Shown here in pieces: positions 35,113-46,533 of a stretch of 64,000 bases of DNA. How positions within the stretch are numbered: position 1 is the first letter of the stretch; each line of letters starts with the position of its first letter. Both the position numbers and the translations under genes were made by a program. The DNA is from Omphiscola glabra (taxonomy: Eukaryota; Mollusca; Gastropoda; Lymnaeidae), in the NCBI GenBank assembly GCA_964017045.1, contig OZ024807.1, positions 10,671,893 through 10,735,892 of the forward strand, written 5' to 3'. The notes under the pieces are model-generated. The model saw only the letters and a program-made list of their open reading frames with translations, was not told the DNA's origin and ran no database searches.

Positions 35113-35350
35113 AAGAGGTTCTCAACCTGTTTTTTCCCCCCTGTCAGATAAAGATCATACATGTTTTGTTTATACGAATCCTTGAGCTGTCATTGAGATA
35201 AACCTACTACATCTTTGGATTTGATATTTATTATAAACATATTTAGTTTTTTTTTACAAAAAAAAGTGTTTTCCCTCTCTTCACTTAAAGTGTGAACAGA
35301 CCGACAAGGGTCAATGACTTTTCGTCGCACTACGTTTGAGACCCCCCCTG
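35113..35350. mobile_element. possible degenerate hAT element
   Basis: The left end GAGGTTCTCAACCTG and right end GTTTGAGACCCCCCCTG resemble inverted hAT termini, 238 bp apart. The left end abuts an A-run and no target duplication is detectable, so it is either old or truncated. Confidence 0.3.
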
Positions 35351-36112
35351 GTTTAGGAGCAAAAAAACCCACGAGCACACCTACGGCGAGAGTTAATACA
35401 GTCTGAGAGAGAGAAGTGATGGAAATAAAACCCCAAGAGATAAGCCATGGGGAGCTGAACATGATTCTCCCAGTACATCATAATCAGTTCTGTGGTTTAC
35501 GGGCCTGGGGGAGGGGGTTATGGGGTGGGGTCTACCGATGTAAATTTTCGATTGCTTGAGAACCAGGGCGTCGAAGTCCAGGAGTGGTAGGTTCACCTAT
35601 GAAAACTTGTTTGACTCATTAGAAAAAATACACGAATTAAACCTTTTAAAAAAACAGGGTCAAGGTCGGATGTGTTTTAAATCCCCCGGAAGGAAAAGCA
35701 ACCGCTACCTGACATGAAAATAATGATTTTGTGACATGCGTTTTGGTGGGATTTTTTCCCCACCACATTTACACTTTAAAATGTTTAGCTGCTATCTGGC
35801 GTCATTAAATGAGCGCACAAGAGAGGGTTCTTAATATCAAAATGAAGATAACATATGGCGTTGAAAATGTAGTGAAACGAGATGCATTGTCAATATTGTG
35901 CGCTATTCAGCACCGTCCCATTGTTATGCATTGATGACCCATTGATGACCCATTGATCACCCATTGATGACCCATTGATAGTTTGTATCCAGAGTAACCG
36001 AAATCACCGAGAAAACTAGATTAAGTTAAAAAAATATATATATTATGTTCTGTAACTTTTCATAAGATAAATGATCCCAGATTTATTTTTAGAAACCATA
36101 TTTCCGTTACAG
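35351..36112. other. noncoding DNA with one short repeat
   Basis: Includes a 12-bp repeat CATTGATGACCC with five copies at 35929-35979. No gene was recognised. Confidence 0.45.
35929..35979. repeat. 12-bp tandem repeat, about 4-5 copies
   Basis: CATTGATGACCC units, one with ATCACC. Confidence 0.85.
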
Positions 36113-36240
36113 ACAAACCGAAATCAATCGGTGCCCGGTTTTAAGGAACAAATAAGACGAGCTCTAGAAGAGGCTACAGGAGCAGACAGGGAAATGTTAA
36201 CCAGTAGTATCTCGCGCAGTTTTGTCGCCTGGAGCCTCGG
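36113..36240 (+). CDS. candidate exon, helical peptide
   Basis: An acceptor-like TTTCCGTTACAG ends at 36112. The 40-odd codons that follow read TNRNQSVPGFKEQIRRALEE then ATGADREMLTSSISRSFVAW, a charged, helix-forming composition quite unlike the surrounding simple sequence. The frame continues into a hydrophobic stretch (LGVFLVYLPSFPMQVILA) and RRK before a G-run. A weak donor-like GTGTTT sits at 36240-36245. An ATG at 36071 opens the same frame 14 codons earlier. No family was recognised; chance is possible. Confidence 0.25.
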
Positions 36241-37303
36241 TGTTTTCCTTGTCTATTTGCCCTCTTTCCCCATGCAAGTCATCTTGGCGCGGAGAAAGGA
36301 GGGGGGGGGGCGAGTGTCAATAATTATTATGTACCTTTTAGAACGTTTGCTTTGCTGTACAAACACTTGCCTACCATTCAATGTATCGTTTTCATGATGG
36401 CTGACACGTCTCGAGCAGTTCCACGGACCGCAGCGTCATCTATGGCGGCGTCCGTTTCAGGGAAGGTGCGCTCGCGTGACCGACGGGTATCGGGTGGGAC
36501 GTAGATCGAGGCTGACCCGAGTGCTCACAATAATGAAACTGTCCCGATGAGTTGTTTTTTTGTTTATTTTTAAAGTGGAGTTATATTATGTGTGTACACA
36601 AGTAGGTAATATTACATAAACTTAACGAGGGCGATATATTTTTAGTGCCTTAGGGCTACATCATTCAATTCTGGTATCATTAACATCACCCGTACCTACT
36701 GATCAACAGAAAACCTTATTTGATAATACGGTGATGTCATGTATTTTATCGGCGCCTACCAGGGCCGCATACATCTTAGAAGGTTTTAAATTTAAATCTG
36801 AAGAAGTATATTAATAATATGTCTGAGGAGGGTATCAGCTAGCAGGGAGCAGTGTGGGACAGAGTACAACTGCCATAAACTCGGAGTAACAGTCACGTCT
36901 CCGGAGGAGGGCAAGTAAAAAATGGGGGTAGGAATCGGGGAGGGGGGGGGCTGAAATATAAGCACACCTATCTTTATGGGCAGGAGCAGATAACTCTCCT
37001 CCAACACCCGGTTCGTCTGGCGCCCTCGGGCCATCTCTAGCATCCATCACGAGTGAGTAAAATGGAAAAGGTAGAAGGTGGTGGAGAAACCCCTTTATTT
37101 AATCCCGTCCAGATTGGCAGACTTGTGGTCAAAAGGCTTGGTGCCAGCGATCTTTTATTTAGGGACCGAGTATGTGGCTGCCCACAACGGCTTGATTGGT
37201 TACTGTAAGTTGCTTATAAATTGATCACAGGTGATGCCAGGGAGCTATGACCCTTGGGCCATTGATGGCGCTTTGTGTGTGGGGCTGGGGGTGGGGGATA
37301 GGC
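36241..37303. other. noncoding DNA
   Basis: G-run at 36300-36310, balanced CpG-rich DNA around 36400-36540, then AT-rich DNA. Nothing was recognised. Confidence 0.4.
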
Positions 37304-37482
37304 TTTTGGTAGTGAAGGAAAGTGAATAACCTAGAATATCTTCAAATTTTGATAGTGAAGGAAAGTGAATAACCTAGAATATCTTCACCTTTTGGTAGTG
37401 AAGGAAAGTGAATAACCTAGAATAACTTCACCTTTTGGTAGTGAAAGAAAGTGAATAACCTAGAATATCTTCACCTTTTGGT
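37304..37482. repeat. 43-bp tandem repeat, 4 copies
   Basis: Units begin at 37304, 37347, 37390 and 37433 with TTTTGGTAGTGAAGGAAAGT. Copies differ by one or two bases, indicating recent expansion. Confidence 0.95.
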
Positions 37483-38315
37483 GCTTTGTTGGCACAAAGT
37501 CAGAGCTCATTATATGGAGTTGTATTTTCTTGTATAATCCCAGATATCCCCCTCCCCCAAGGGTCACCCTTTTAACCGCCACAGGGGTCAAGAGATCTCC
37601 ATGTGGGTAGAGTTGAGATTTTGCCCCAAATCGTTTTATTCATGCACCACATAATTTCATTGTAGCTGTAGAATTGGCGCGATCATGTTCTCCAATACCC
37701 CCTTGTTAGTTACGCCCCCTTGCACACGGCCTTATGAAGACGAAATTACCAATGGAAAAAAAAAACAAAAACAACATACTTTTAAAGTTTTAACAAATTA
37801 TGTCTTGCTTCGAAGTTCAATCCTAATGAAACTTTACATACATTTGGTCAATTTCAGCACATAACACCCACCTTCTTTTGTGTGGCTCTTCTAATGACAA
37901 CCACCAATAAAATTGCCATACGTCTCACCCCCCAAAAAGAACATGGCCCCAAGCGGCACCCTGACAACACTCCCTGGTGCCGTGACGTTGCACAGACACC
38001 CTGCCCCCACGCTGCTCGTCTGTCTATCCACTTGCCCCGCCACGGGCATCGCATTTCTTTTTACACACACACACTTTTTTCCCCCTCCCCAGTTATATAA
38101 ATTTTCGCTCCTGCTTGTCCCATGCTGATCCCGTGTGTTGTTCTTTTTTCCCCACCTCTTCATATTCACGTTATTTATTTTGGCAACAAAGTATTTGGCG
38201 GCTTTTTGTGTGCATCCTTCCGTATTTGTTGATAGAAGTTTAAAATTTGAAAGGAGGACGAAATTTCCCACTTTTAAAGTTTATTTACTCAAAAGTTTAT
38301 TTTTGGACTGCTGGT
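37483..38315. other. noncoding DNA
   Basis: Overlapping short ORFs on both strands between 37850 and 38270, none with a domain or splice context. Confidence 0.4.
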
Positions 38316-38392
38316 GCATTCCCCAAAATAACAGGACACAAGTACATTCCCCAAATAGCAGTACCTAAGTGCATTCCCTGAAATGACAGTCC
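38316..38392. repeat. about 27-bp degenerate repeat, 3 copies
   Basis: GCATTCCCCAAAATAACAG, TACATTCCCCAAATAGCAG and GCATTCCCTGAAATGACAG head the three copies. Confidence 0.75.
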
Positions 38393-38601
38393 ACAGAGAT
38401 GACCCACACCCCCATAGTTAATTAAAACGAAGCTATTGTACTATCCTTTTGGGCTTAACGGGTGTTGATAGTGCGTGTTCCCTCTCCGCATGGTCCCCCC
38501 CCCTTTTTTATTTATTTTTTTTAAGTGGGGGGGGGGGGATGGGGTGAATATCCGTCCTAACCTCTGCACTACTTTTCTAGGGGATTTCGTCCGTAACTGC
38601 T

Positions 38602-38661
38602 CGTCGTGTCCCACCAACGGGTCGTGTCCTACCAACGGGTCGTGTCCCACCAACGGGCCGT
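38602..38661. repeat. 18-bp tandem repeat, 3 copies
   Basis: GTCGTGTCCCACCAACGG three times. In frame it would encode Ser-Cys-Pro-Thr-Asn-Gly, but no gene context exists. Confidence 0.88.
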
Positions 38662-40015
38662 TCGATTCCCCCCCGTGTGATTAATGCAGGATAATTTCAC
38701 TCGGTTCTTTTTCCACGAGACGAAGCATCAGATAAAATAAAAAAAGTTTTTTTACACATCAGCAAAACGTTATTGCATGTTTGAGACATGGGATGTTCAT
38801 GTCTTGTCGTTGAGAATGCTGCATGCAACTGTAGAACTGTGCTAAACCCACTTAAGCCTTAACCCCTAATTAAAAAAAAAAAAAGAAGAATCCCTGAGGT
38901 CACGAGATATTTATATTACTATTCTGTAGAACACTGACCCACATAATGATGACCCACATAATGATCTATTTTTTTTTTTTTAAATCTTCTTCTCATCTCA
39001 TTATAATTTACATCCATCTGAGATTCTTTAGTTACATTTTGCGAGAGATCTACGCCTCTTGCTGCTCCCTGCCCTCGCGACGCCCTCGGATAAATCTCTC
39101 CCAAATGCTATCGATTTGTAAGCACGGCGTCGTGGAAACGGGCACGAGTAAACTAACTCTGCAGACTCAATAACACGAGGGTTCCATTTCATACTCATAA
39201 AACCCCGTATGGCGACCCGTAATGTATTTTCTGGAACAACAAAACGGCCCTCGCCCTCGGTTAGTTCAACGTGATCGGCAAAGCTGCTGTGACGACGAAG
39301 CTCGGAGAGAGCGAGAGAGACAGAGAGAGAGATTGAGATTGAAAGTGAGATTGAGCTACAGTTGTGGTTACGAGGGAACGGCGAGACATAGATTCAAAAT
39401 TAGTTTATGATGAAAGAGTTTCATAGCACACCGGGCAAGGTTATGGGATAATACAAACCAGTTCCAATAGATTATGTGGACGGTGGATGTTTGTGGATTT
39501 ATTATATGTTGTGTGTTTATGGGTAACTCGGTTTGTAATGGTGGTGATTTTTTGGTGAAGAATTACATCGGCAACAGCACCTCCCCCCTCCCCCCCCCCC
39601 AATTTCCCCACCCATGTTCGCCGCATTGCTAAACACGGTGTTTTTATAAAGGGTGTTCAATGCGGAGTAGTTAATTTTCCACCAAGAGCAATACATAAGT
39701 TTTTAAGTACAAATGTAGCGTGATATACACTTTCATATGTTAGGTACGATCTATTTTTTTGTTTGTTTACGAGCACAAGGAACAAAAAACGATAATTGCA
39801 AATTGTGTTTCTTTTTTTCTTTTTTAAATCTCCGATATTATAATCTTCACATACGAGAGGAAACGAAAGGATCCGTGGATGATGTGAGATTTACCGGGGA
39901 GGGGGGGAGGGGAGAGCGAGGGCTGAAACAGGAAGAGGTTGGGGTGATGGAAAGAGATGACTTGATTTCATTACGCTGTGCCAGAAATCTCTTCCTCTGT
40001 TGATATTGTCTTAAT
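38662..40015. other. noncoding DNA
   Basis: GA-rich patch at 39302-39352 and C-run near 39590. Nothing was recognised as a gene. Confidence 0.45.
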
Positions 40016-40212
40016 CAGGGATTCTCAAACTGTTTATACACTGCTACTGAGAAATTGCATTCTTTCCAGGTAGTAAGTACACAGCGATGTAAAATAGATG
40101 CAGACATACACAGATTTCTTTTTTTTTTTTTTTTAATCCCGAAAACGAAATATCCGCATTTAACACACATTTTATAGTGGTACAATGATTTTTAAAAAAA
40201 TGAGAATCCCTG
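40016..40212. mobile_element. hAT-type MITE
   Basis: A 197-bp element with inverted ends CAGGGATTCTCA and TGAGAATCCCTG (12 bp, perfect) and flanking 8-bp repeats GTCTTAAT (40008-40015) and GTCAAAAT (40213-40220), 6 of 8 identical. It has no coding capacity. End sequence and duplication length fit the hAT superfamily. Confidence 0.75.
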
Positions 40213-41102
40213 GTCAAAATTTTTGAAACGCGTGTGAGGATGGGGTGGGGAGGGGTGGGGGGTGTCTTCTTTTTCTATATTATTTTTTTTAAGGGTGTCG
40301 GGACACAACAGAAGCAGGTGAAATAATTGAGGTGGACGGGTTTGATGGGTGGAGGGGGGGTGAGATGTTGCCTGAGATTTGAGAAATAGAAAGGTGAGAC
40401 GTTTAAGGTACATCACATGGGAGGACGAGGCGAGGGAATATTGCCTCAATGTCTCGTGAGAAATTACATCTTTATAACCTATTTAATGTGGAAAATAGTA
40501 GAATGTTGCGCTGCCAACACCCTTCCCCCGTCATATCATGCCCCCGCCCCGTCCCCCATCCTATTATGCCCCCCTCCCCTCCCTTTGACAAACTTTTAAA
40601 GTTTTAAGAGCAACATGGAAGTTAAATGTTACTACAGAAATAATATAGACAATTATTGTCAATATACACTTAATAGATGTTTTAAAATAGATGTCTGTAT
40701 ACGAATTGTAACAGTTGGAAAGTAGATGCTAATTTAAATTATAGATGTGGGAAAGTAACGAGAAGTAAGAATCTCCACTTATAGTCTTGTAGTCCATGAT
40801 GTGGATGGATAAAGTGGGGCGGAACGAGGGGTTGAGGGCGGGGGGGAGCATGGACGTGGTAATGGGCTGCTCGCAATCATAAGCAAAACAAACCTTTTTC
40901 TGAATGCATTATGGGAGCATCTGAAACATACGTAAACACCACGCTCGGGTCTGCTGTGTGTATTCTTAAGCAACACAACCAGTTTCTATCATTTATTTTT
41001 ACCAACGCTCTTTTTATTGCTAGTTGCGTTTCTGTTGTGTTATTTGACTGGGCGTAAACTTGGAAGCAGACGCACAAACTCTCTCTCTGTCTCACTATCG
41101 AG
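40213..41102. other. noncoding DNA
   Basis: G-rich patches near 40225-40265 and 40815-40850. Nothing recognised as a gene. Confidence 0.4.
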
Positions 41103-41140
41103 CGGTGGTTCTCAAACAACCGAGCGCCCCCCCCCCCTTT
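41103..41140. mobile_element. hAT end fragment
   Basis: CGGTGGTTCTCAAAC followed by a C-run resembles the left terminus of many hAT MITEs. No matching right end was found. Confidence 0.3.
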
Positions 41141-41333
41141 ATATGAAGTGGCAGACGTTACTTGTTCGATCGTTTCATCTCTAACGGTTAACAAACTCTC
41201 CTATATAACAAGCCGATAAAGAGGTTGAACAAGATATATAAGTTGGGGGGCGAAACGAAGAGTTGAGTTGGGCGGGTTGTGAGGGGCGTGGAAAAAAGGC
41301 CAGGAAGATCTTCCTCTGTTTGTATGGTCTAAT

Positions 41334-41412
41334 CGGCGATTTTCAAACTGGTGAATATATACCGCTACGGGTACATAACGTTCTTTTCAGGTGGTATAAT
41401 ATTCATTTATAA
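41334..41412. mobile_element. fragment related to the 40016 MITE
   Basis: CGGCGATTTTCAAACTG and the following 60 bases parallel the first 75 bases of the 40016 element (AAACTG, then a CCGCTAC/CTGCTAC motif, then TTCTTTTCAGGTGGTA against TTCTTTCCAGGTAGTA). The 3' half is missing. About 30 bases upstream of the end (CTTCCTCTGTT) are also shared between the two copies. Confidence 0.5.
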
Positions 41413-41621
41413 GAAGACACCCCCAAAAACTCCCTTGTCAGAAAGTTGAGACGAATAAGTTGAGACTCCCCGATCTGCAACTCCCTTCAGTGCGTCATGA
41501 ACTTGTGTCGGCATCAGCACCACCTTCTGCCGGTGTATTAAGGCTTACACTTCCGTGCGCCAATGGAACAGCCGCAGAGCTCCACGGAGTGTATACAGTG
41601 TTAGGATGTGCGGATTATTAT
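41413..41621. other. noncoding DNA
   Basis: Balanced DNA, open in one frame on + from 41460, without domain or splice context. Confidence 0.3.
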
Positions 41622-41829
41622 ACGAATTCTCCCGACTTTCTGTTATCCTATATACGGATTCTCCCGACTTTCTGTTATCCTATATACGAATTTTCCTGAC
41701 TTTCTGTTATCCTAAATACGAATTCTCCTGACTTTCTGTTATCCTATATACGAATTTTCCTGACTTTCTGTTATCCTATATACGAATTATCCCGACTTTC
41801 TGCTATCTTATATACGAATTTTCCTGATT
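41622..41829. repeat. 32-bp tandem repeat, about 6.5 copies
   Basis: ACGAATTTTCCTGACTTTCT plus GTTATCCTATAT. Units start at 41622 and 41654 and continue in register. Confidence 0.94.
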
Positions 41830-42004
41830 ATACTTCATGAATTTATTTACATTTCACTTTGTTGTGTTTTTTAAATGCAATATCTTCTTCTCCCACTGAC
41901 TTATCCTATCGGCGACATCAGAGTCACCTAAAGCCTAGGTAAAGTCTCTACCCCCAAGACCATCGACCCACATCTACTTCATTCAGGACCTTATCTGTTA
42001 TTAG
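41830..42004. other. noncoding DNA
   Basis: AT-rich then balanced DNA ahead of the next open frame. Nothing was recognised. Confidence 0.35.
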
Positions 42005-42193
42005 ATGGGACTCAGATGTCACCCTCGATCCCTCCTCGGCCCATTTTCCATTGTGCTCATCTGTGTCGGCTTCGTGTGTGTCGCGGGCGTACACTTGCCA
42101 CCCGACACAGCGGACGCATTGTGGTATCGTATCGCTAATGACCTCGTATCGATGTCGCCCGCCGAGCTTGTTATCTCCACCCACCCCCTATGA
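42005..42193 (+). CDS. small ORF, possible secreted peptide
   Basis: A 62-residue frame from ATG to TGA. The N-terminus has Arg/His residues, then a hydrophobic run LLGPFSIVLICVGFVCVAG (about residues 10-28), followed by a polar tail PPDTADALWYRIANDLVSMS ending STHPL. This is a signal-peptide-plus-short-mature-chain layout. An AG lies directly before the ATG, but its pyrimidine tract is weak. All three + frames are open for 100 bp or more here because the block is GC-rich, so chance is a real alternative. No family was recognised. Confidence 0.2.
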   Translation: MGLRCHPRSLLGPFSIVLICVGFVCVAGVHLPPDTADALWYRIANDLVSMSPAELVISTHPL

Positions 42194-42579
42194 ACGATAT
42201 CATAATTTTATAGCCACAACATTCAACGCCATGAAGCAGTGCAGCTTTCTCGTTTGCCTAGTTCAGACCCTCGTTGAGCTCTCGGTATCTACTCACCTAT
42301 CTCTCTCTACAGGTCGTTTCCGATTTCTTCTTGTTTATGCTTTTGTTTCCCCCACGGAGCTTATCTGTTTTCTTGCAGTGCTGAAATAGAGCAAAATGTA
42401 TTTGTTGTTGTTTTTTGAAACTCCATCATTTAAAGTAAGAAGAAAAGATGGTAGTGTATCTCTACTGAGATCGCTCCTCCCCCAGGAGAGCATTGTAAAG
42501 TCGGTCATTTCTATCTTTAATAGAATCGTACCGGTTTAAAAGGATGCTTTTAATGTATACCTCTGTTTAGTAAGCCTGG
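42194..42579. other. noncoding DNA
   Basis: Acceptor-like CTCTCTCTACAG ends near 42313 and TTTTCTTGCAG near 42378. The open frame between them gives a hydrophobic peptide, but there is no donor. Confidence 0.3.
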
Positions 42580-42960
42580 TGGCAATCAGTAGCCTAGTGG
42601 CAATTAGTAGCCTAGTGGCAATTAGTAGCCTAGTGGCAATCAGTAGTCTAGTGGCAATCAGTAGCCTAGTGGCAATCAGTTGCCTAGTGGCAATTAGTAG
42701 CCTAGTGGCAATTAGTAGCCTAGTGGCAATCAGTAGTCTAGTGGCAATCAGTAGCCTAGTGGCAATCAGTAGTCTAGTGGCAATCAGTAGTCTAGTGGCA
42801 ATCAGTAGTCTAGTGATAATTAGTAGCCAAGTGACAGTCAGTAGCCAAGTGACAATCAGTAGCCTAGTGGCAATCAGTAGTCTAGTGGCAAGTGGCAATC
42901 ACTAGTCTAGTGATAATCAGTAGCCAAGTGACATTCAGTAGTCTAGTGACAATGAGTAGA
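42580..42960. repeat. 18-bp minisatellite, about 21 copies
   Basis: GTAGCCTAGTGGCAATCA units; the right end drifts to GTGATAATCA, GTGACAGTCA and GTGACAATGA variants. Because 18 is a multiple of three, both strands read through (Val-Ala-Ile-Ser-Ser-Leu on +, Leu-Ile-Ala-Thr-Arg-Leu on -). These are artefacts. Confidence 0.95.
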
Positions 42961-44269
42961 ATATAGACAATCAGTAGCACGATAAGCCTCGTTTGTAACA
43001 GTTGGAAAATAAAGTGCAGTTTGATTATCTCCCCCTGTCTCTGTATCCCTTTATCATACTTTCTATCCCTATCTCCCTCTCTCTAAATGTATCCCTTGCA
43101 TACACTCTCTTGCATACCCTCTCGTTCACTCTTTGTTTGCAGTTTGCATGTTGTACGTCGTAACGCTACGGCCTCTAACGACTGATGTTTTAAACGGAGT
43201 CAAAATTTTTTTATTTCTGGTTTGCTTTTACTAAAATATGGTTGTGGTGTGCGTGTGGGGGGGGGGGGGGGGGCCTCATGAGCCAGTACTGCCGTGACTA
43301 AGGGAGAAAATTTAAAGCATTGTTTGAGCAGTATATCCTGTTAATTGGCGCAGCTGGAATAATAGCCGTCCGCGAGAGTTATCGCCCCTGTCAGAACTCT
43401 TTTACGACTTTACACAATGGGCACCAAGGAAGAAGCACCAACCGAGACTAAAACGAGTTGGAGAGGTGGGGGGGGGGGGGATAAGTCAAGGTGTCAAATT
43501 ACCCGCAGCCTCTGGCACTTAAAAATGTTTCACTCTTGGAATTGCTCTCTTTTTTTCCTCCATCCATATAAGTTGAAAAGTATTTGAAAAGTTGAAGCTG
43601 AGTTTTTGGTTAAAATTTACTTAACCGCCCACTTGGAGCGGTCCTTTTTTGTAGCATGCAATTCTCTGCCCACTGTCTGTCCCTCCTCCTCCACCACCGC
43701 CACACCCTAAAAACACATAGTTTACAGCCAATAACAAATTATCTGCTTTGTATTCATCCTTGGCCTAACATTTTTTTGAATTTTTTTTTTAAAAATCAGC
43801 AATTAATTGTCAAATTAGTTGGGTTTTTTTGTTGGTTTTTTTTTTTGGTGGGGGGGGGGTGAAGGGGGCTTGGGCCGGGGTGGGGGAGGTAAATAAAGAC
43901 ATGATATTACCCAAACTATAACTCTTATACTTAATACTTATCCATTAACCTCAACCACCAACAACAACCTGAGACCTTCAATTATAACTAATTCTACACG
44001 CCACCATCACCACATAGCGATTAACCCCGCCCCCTCCCACCAGGACATATCCGAATTCTCCTAATACCCCCCCCCCCCCCTCCAAATCCTTTTTTTTTTT
44101 AAAAAATGGTTTTATTTTATTACAGGCCCCAAAAGCCTTTCCAAAGCAGCCAATACTAAACATTTTGTCTCTCAATGTTGAAGTGGCTTAAAGTTTTGAT
44201 TGCATTGAAGGACACCTCTCGTTGGGATAAGGAAAAAAGAAGAAGAAAAAAAAGAAGAAAGAGATGGTA
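42961..44269. other. noncoding DNA with homopolymer runs
   Basis: Contains G-runs (43257, 43467, 43850), a C-run (44068), T-runs and a repeat-free block at 43320-43440. No gene was recognised. Confidence 0.45.
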
Positions 44270-44430
44270 TAATTTGTGAGTTGCGCCTGTCTCGCCCCGA
44301 CAATAGTCCGGGAAATCAATCTTTTATGAGGCCGTAATGAGGTTTTCAGTTGACTAAAAGCTCCGAGGGATCTCGTCTGAATGACGGTGTTTCGTATCGG
44401 TTATTAACGTCCTATTCCTTTCCCTTACAA
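44270..44430. promoter_or_regulatory. repeat-free block, candidate conserved noncoding
   Basis: Balanced sequence including AATCAATCTTTTATGAGG, which combines a PBC/HOX-like and a caudal-like TTTATG core. It is flanked by homopolymer-rich DNA. Function is inference. Confidence 0.25.
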
Positions 44431-44984
44431 TCCTGGCAATAAATGCTATTTTAAATTAAATACGCACTTTTTTTTCTTCTTTACGTCGCGAAACTTACCA
44501 AGTTTTAATTTACTTTCACTGAATTTAATATGTTGCAAAATACGCCATTCAATAATATGCTTTATTATTATTATTTTTATAGAACTCCCGACTGAATCGA
44601 CTTTGATAGAATAAGCTGTTACAGCATTGTTTGCCTCGACGTGTTGTCTGCAAGCGTTGTCCAACATGTAGACTGTCTACGCCTAGATCTGTTTTTTTTA
44701 AAAATTATTATTTTGCTCCCATTGCACAATATGCGATTGTGTAAAATAAGAATTTGTTAGCTCGCAAGAGCTATGTTTTAAACAATATTTTTTTTTTTAG
44801 GAATGAATTTCCTACCTTTGATGTAATAATTGAAAACCACACATTTTTTTTTCTAAAATTCTATAGGGACTTAAATTAATAATAATAGTAAATTGTTAAA
44901 TCCTTTCAGTCCTCTGATTTAAGAAAAGAACAAAATACTTCATAAATCAATTATTTTTTTTAGTAGTAACTTGACTACCGCCAG
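44431..44984. other. AT-rich noncoding DNA
   Basis: T-runs and AT-rich stretches. Nothing was recognised. Confidence 0.45.
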
Positions 44985-45480
44985 TATTATTACGCGCGGA
45001 GCGCAACTCGTAGTTATCATGACGCCAGTGAGGATAACTGCACGGGGCCAAAGTGAGGGCCTCACTCACTCTGGCCCCGGACGGATAATGACGCGACATT
45101 TCCCACGTCACGATGATTTATCGCCAAAAAAATTTTCGTGTTTGTTGTTGCGAGTGTGTTTGTTCACCTGGACCTTGTGTCGGCCCGTGAAAGCAGATGG
45201 TGATCAGGTTAAGCGAGCCGGCAGCGAGTCGTTTTAGTCCAGCTCTGTTTTCTCATCCCTGGGCCAGGAAGCCAGGTAATCCACGGGTTAACGCTGTCAT
45301 ATTTATAGTAGTTTAGACCAAACATTTCGCCGCGAGCAAGTTTTTTACATACGAGTTAAGACTCTCTCGAGAACGAAGCTCGGCAATCCGTTGCCGGGGA
45401 CCTGGTGTCGAGACGAGAGGAACGTGTTAAACAACGAGTGTGACTTCCGTCAATGACTGCAGAATATTACGTCATTAAAA
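44985..45480. promoter_or_regulatory. CpG-containing block with hairpin
   Basis: GC-balanced DNA with many CpGs and an inverted repeat at 45044-45078. One + frame (44971-45237) is open without a recognisable domain. It is either regulatory or part of an unrecognised exon. Confidence 0.2.
45044..45078. repeat. 14-bp inverted repeat
   Basis: GGGGCCAAAGTGAG (45044-45057) pairs with CTCACTCTGGCCCC (45065-45078), 13 of 14 bases, with a 7-base loop. It is too short for a microRNA precursor. Confidence 0.65.
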
Positions 45481-46413
45481 AAAAAAAAGAGCGTTGGGGG
45501 TACGTGGAAAAAAGGGGGGGGGGGGTATATTCCCGACATCATATGAAATTTATTCGAAACATTTTATTGATTTTTTTAAATCCAAGTTTGATAAAGTAGC
45601 TGTTTGACAAATTTATCGTTATCCCCCCCCCCACCCCCCACACACATATTCACTGAAACGTATTGCTATAAATAATAAATGTTCACAATCTTGTAAATAC
45701 ACTCAGCTCTCCTTTCGCTCTCATGTGTACACCCCATAGTTCTTATTTCGCTCTCATGTACACCCCCATAGTTCTTATTTCGCTCTCATTTCACCTTATC
45801 TATCGTCTATCGATACAACCGTTCTCTTATTTCTATCTCAATTAACCTCGTTTTCTCCTCGTCCCCTCGCTCTAATATTGTCTTATGCCTGCCTCATTCG
45901 ATTTTCTCGACCGCCTGACTCCTCGTACTTTCGGTTATCTACTGGAGAAGGGGGGAGGAGGGGCTAATACAATTACACATACCACGGTTGTCTACCAGGG
46001 GAGCTAAATCCTGGCTCTAATTGGATTATTTCTAGATAAATAACTTGGGCCTGGTTTGTGTAAATAACGGTTGGCTTGTTGCTGATGGCCGGGGCAACTG
46101 GCCATTAGACGGGACAACTGGTCGTTACGGAGGACCACGCTGGACACTGGGTTAATTGGTGATAACCTCGGCTGTTGGTCAGTTTGTTGTTGCTGGAAGG
46201 ATACGTAGGCTGAGGTAGAATCCGAGGATTTGTCGAGGGGCTTTGCCAGCGATGAGCAGCGCGAGGGCTGTAGCCTTCTGGACTAGTCAAGGTGACGCTC
46301 GAAACGGTTTGGTCATATTCAAGAAGAGTGCAGCTGAGTCTCGGAGAGATGTTTAGAGCTCCGAATGCGGGGGAAATGAAATGCCACCTCCCCCGGCTAT
46401 TTGGTCCCGAGCG
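45481..46413. other. noncoding DNA
   Basis: Contains an A-run, a G-run near 45515, a C-run near 45622 and a roughly 33-bp repeat (CTCTCATGTACACCCCCATA type, 2-3 copies at about 45717-45790). The Gly/Trp-coding region 46080-46300 is open on - only, without a domain. Confidence 0.4.
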
Positions 46414-46533
46414 CTGGATTTAAGATGGAAGAGACACATTGAGACACCTTGCCCCGAACCTGGATTTAAGATGGAAGAGACACATTGAGACACCTTGCCC
46501 CGAGCCTGGATTTAAGATGGAAGAGACATCTTG
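46414..46533. repeat. 46-bp tandem repeat, 2.6 copies
   Basis: CTGGATTTAAGATGGAAGAG starts at 46414, 46460 and 46506. Confidence 0.9.

Noticed and set aside
42536..42905. Hydrophobic repeat proteins on both strands
   Set aside because: An 18-bp minisatellite read in both directions; both strands open is a repeat signature.
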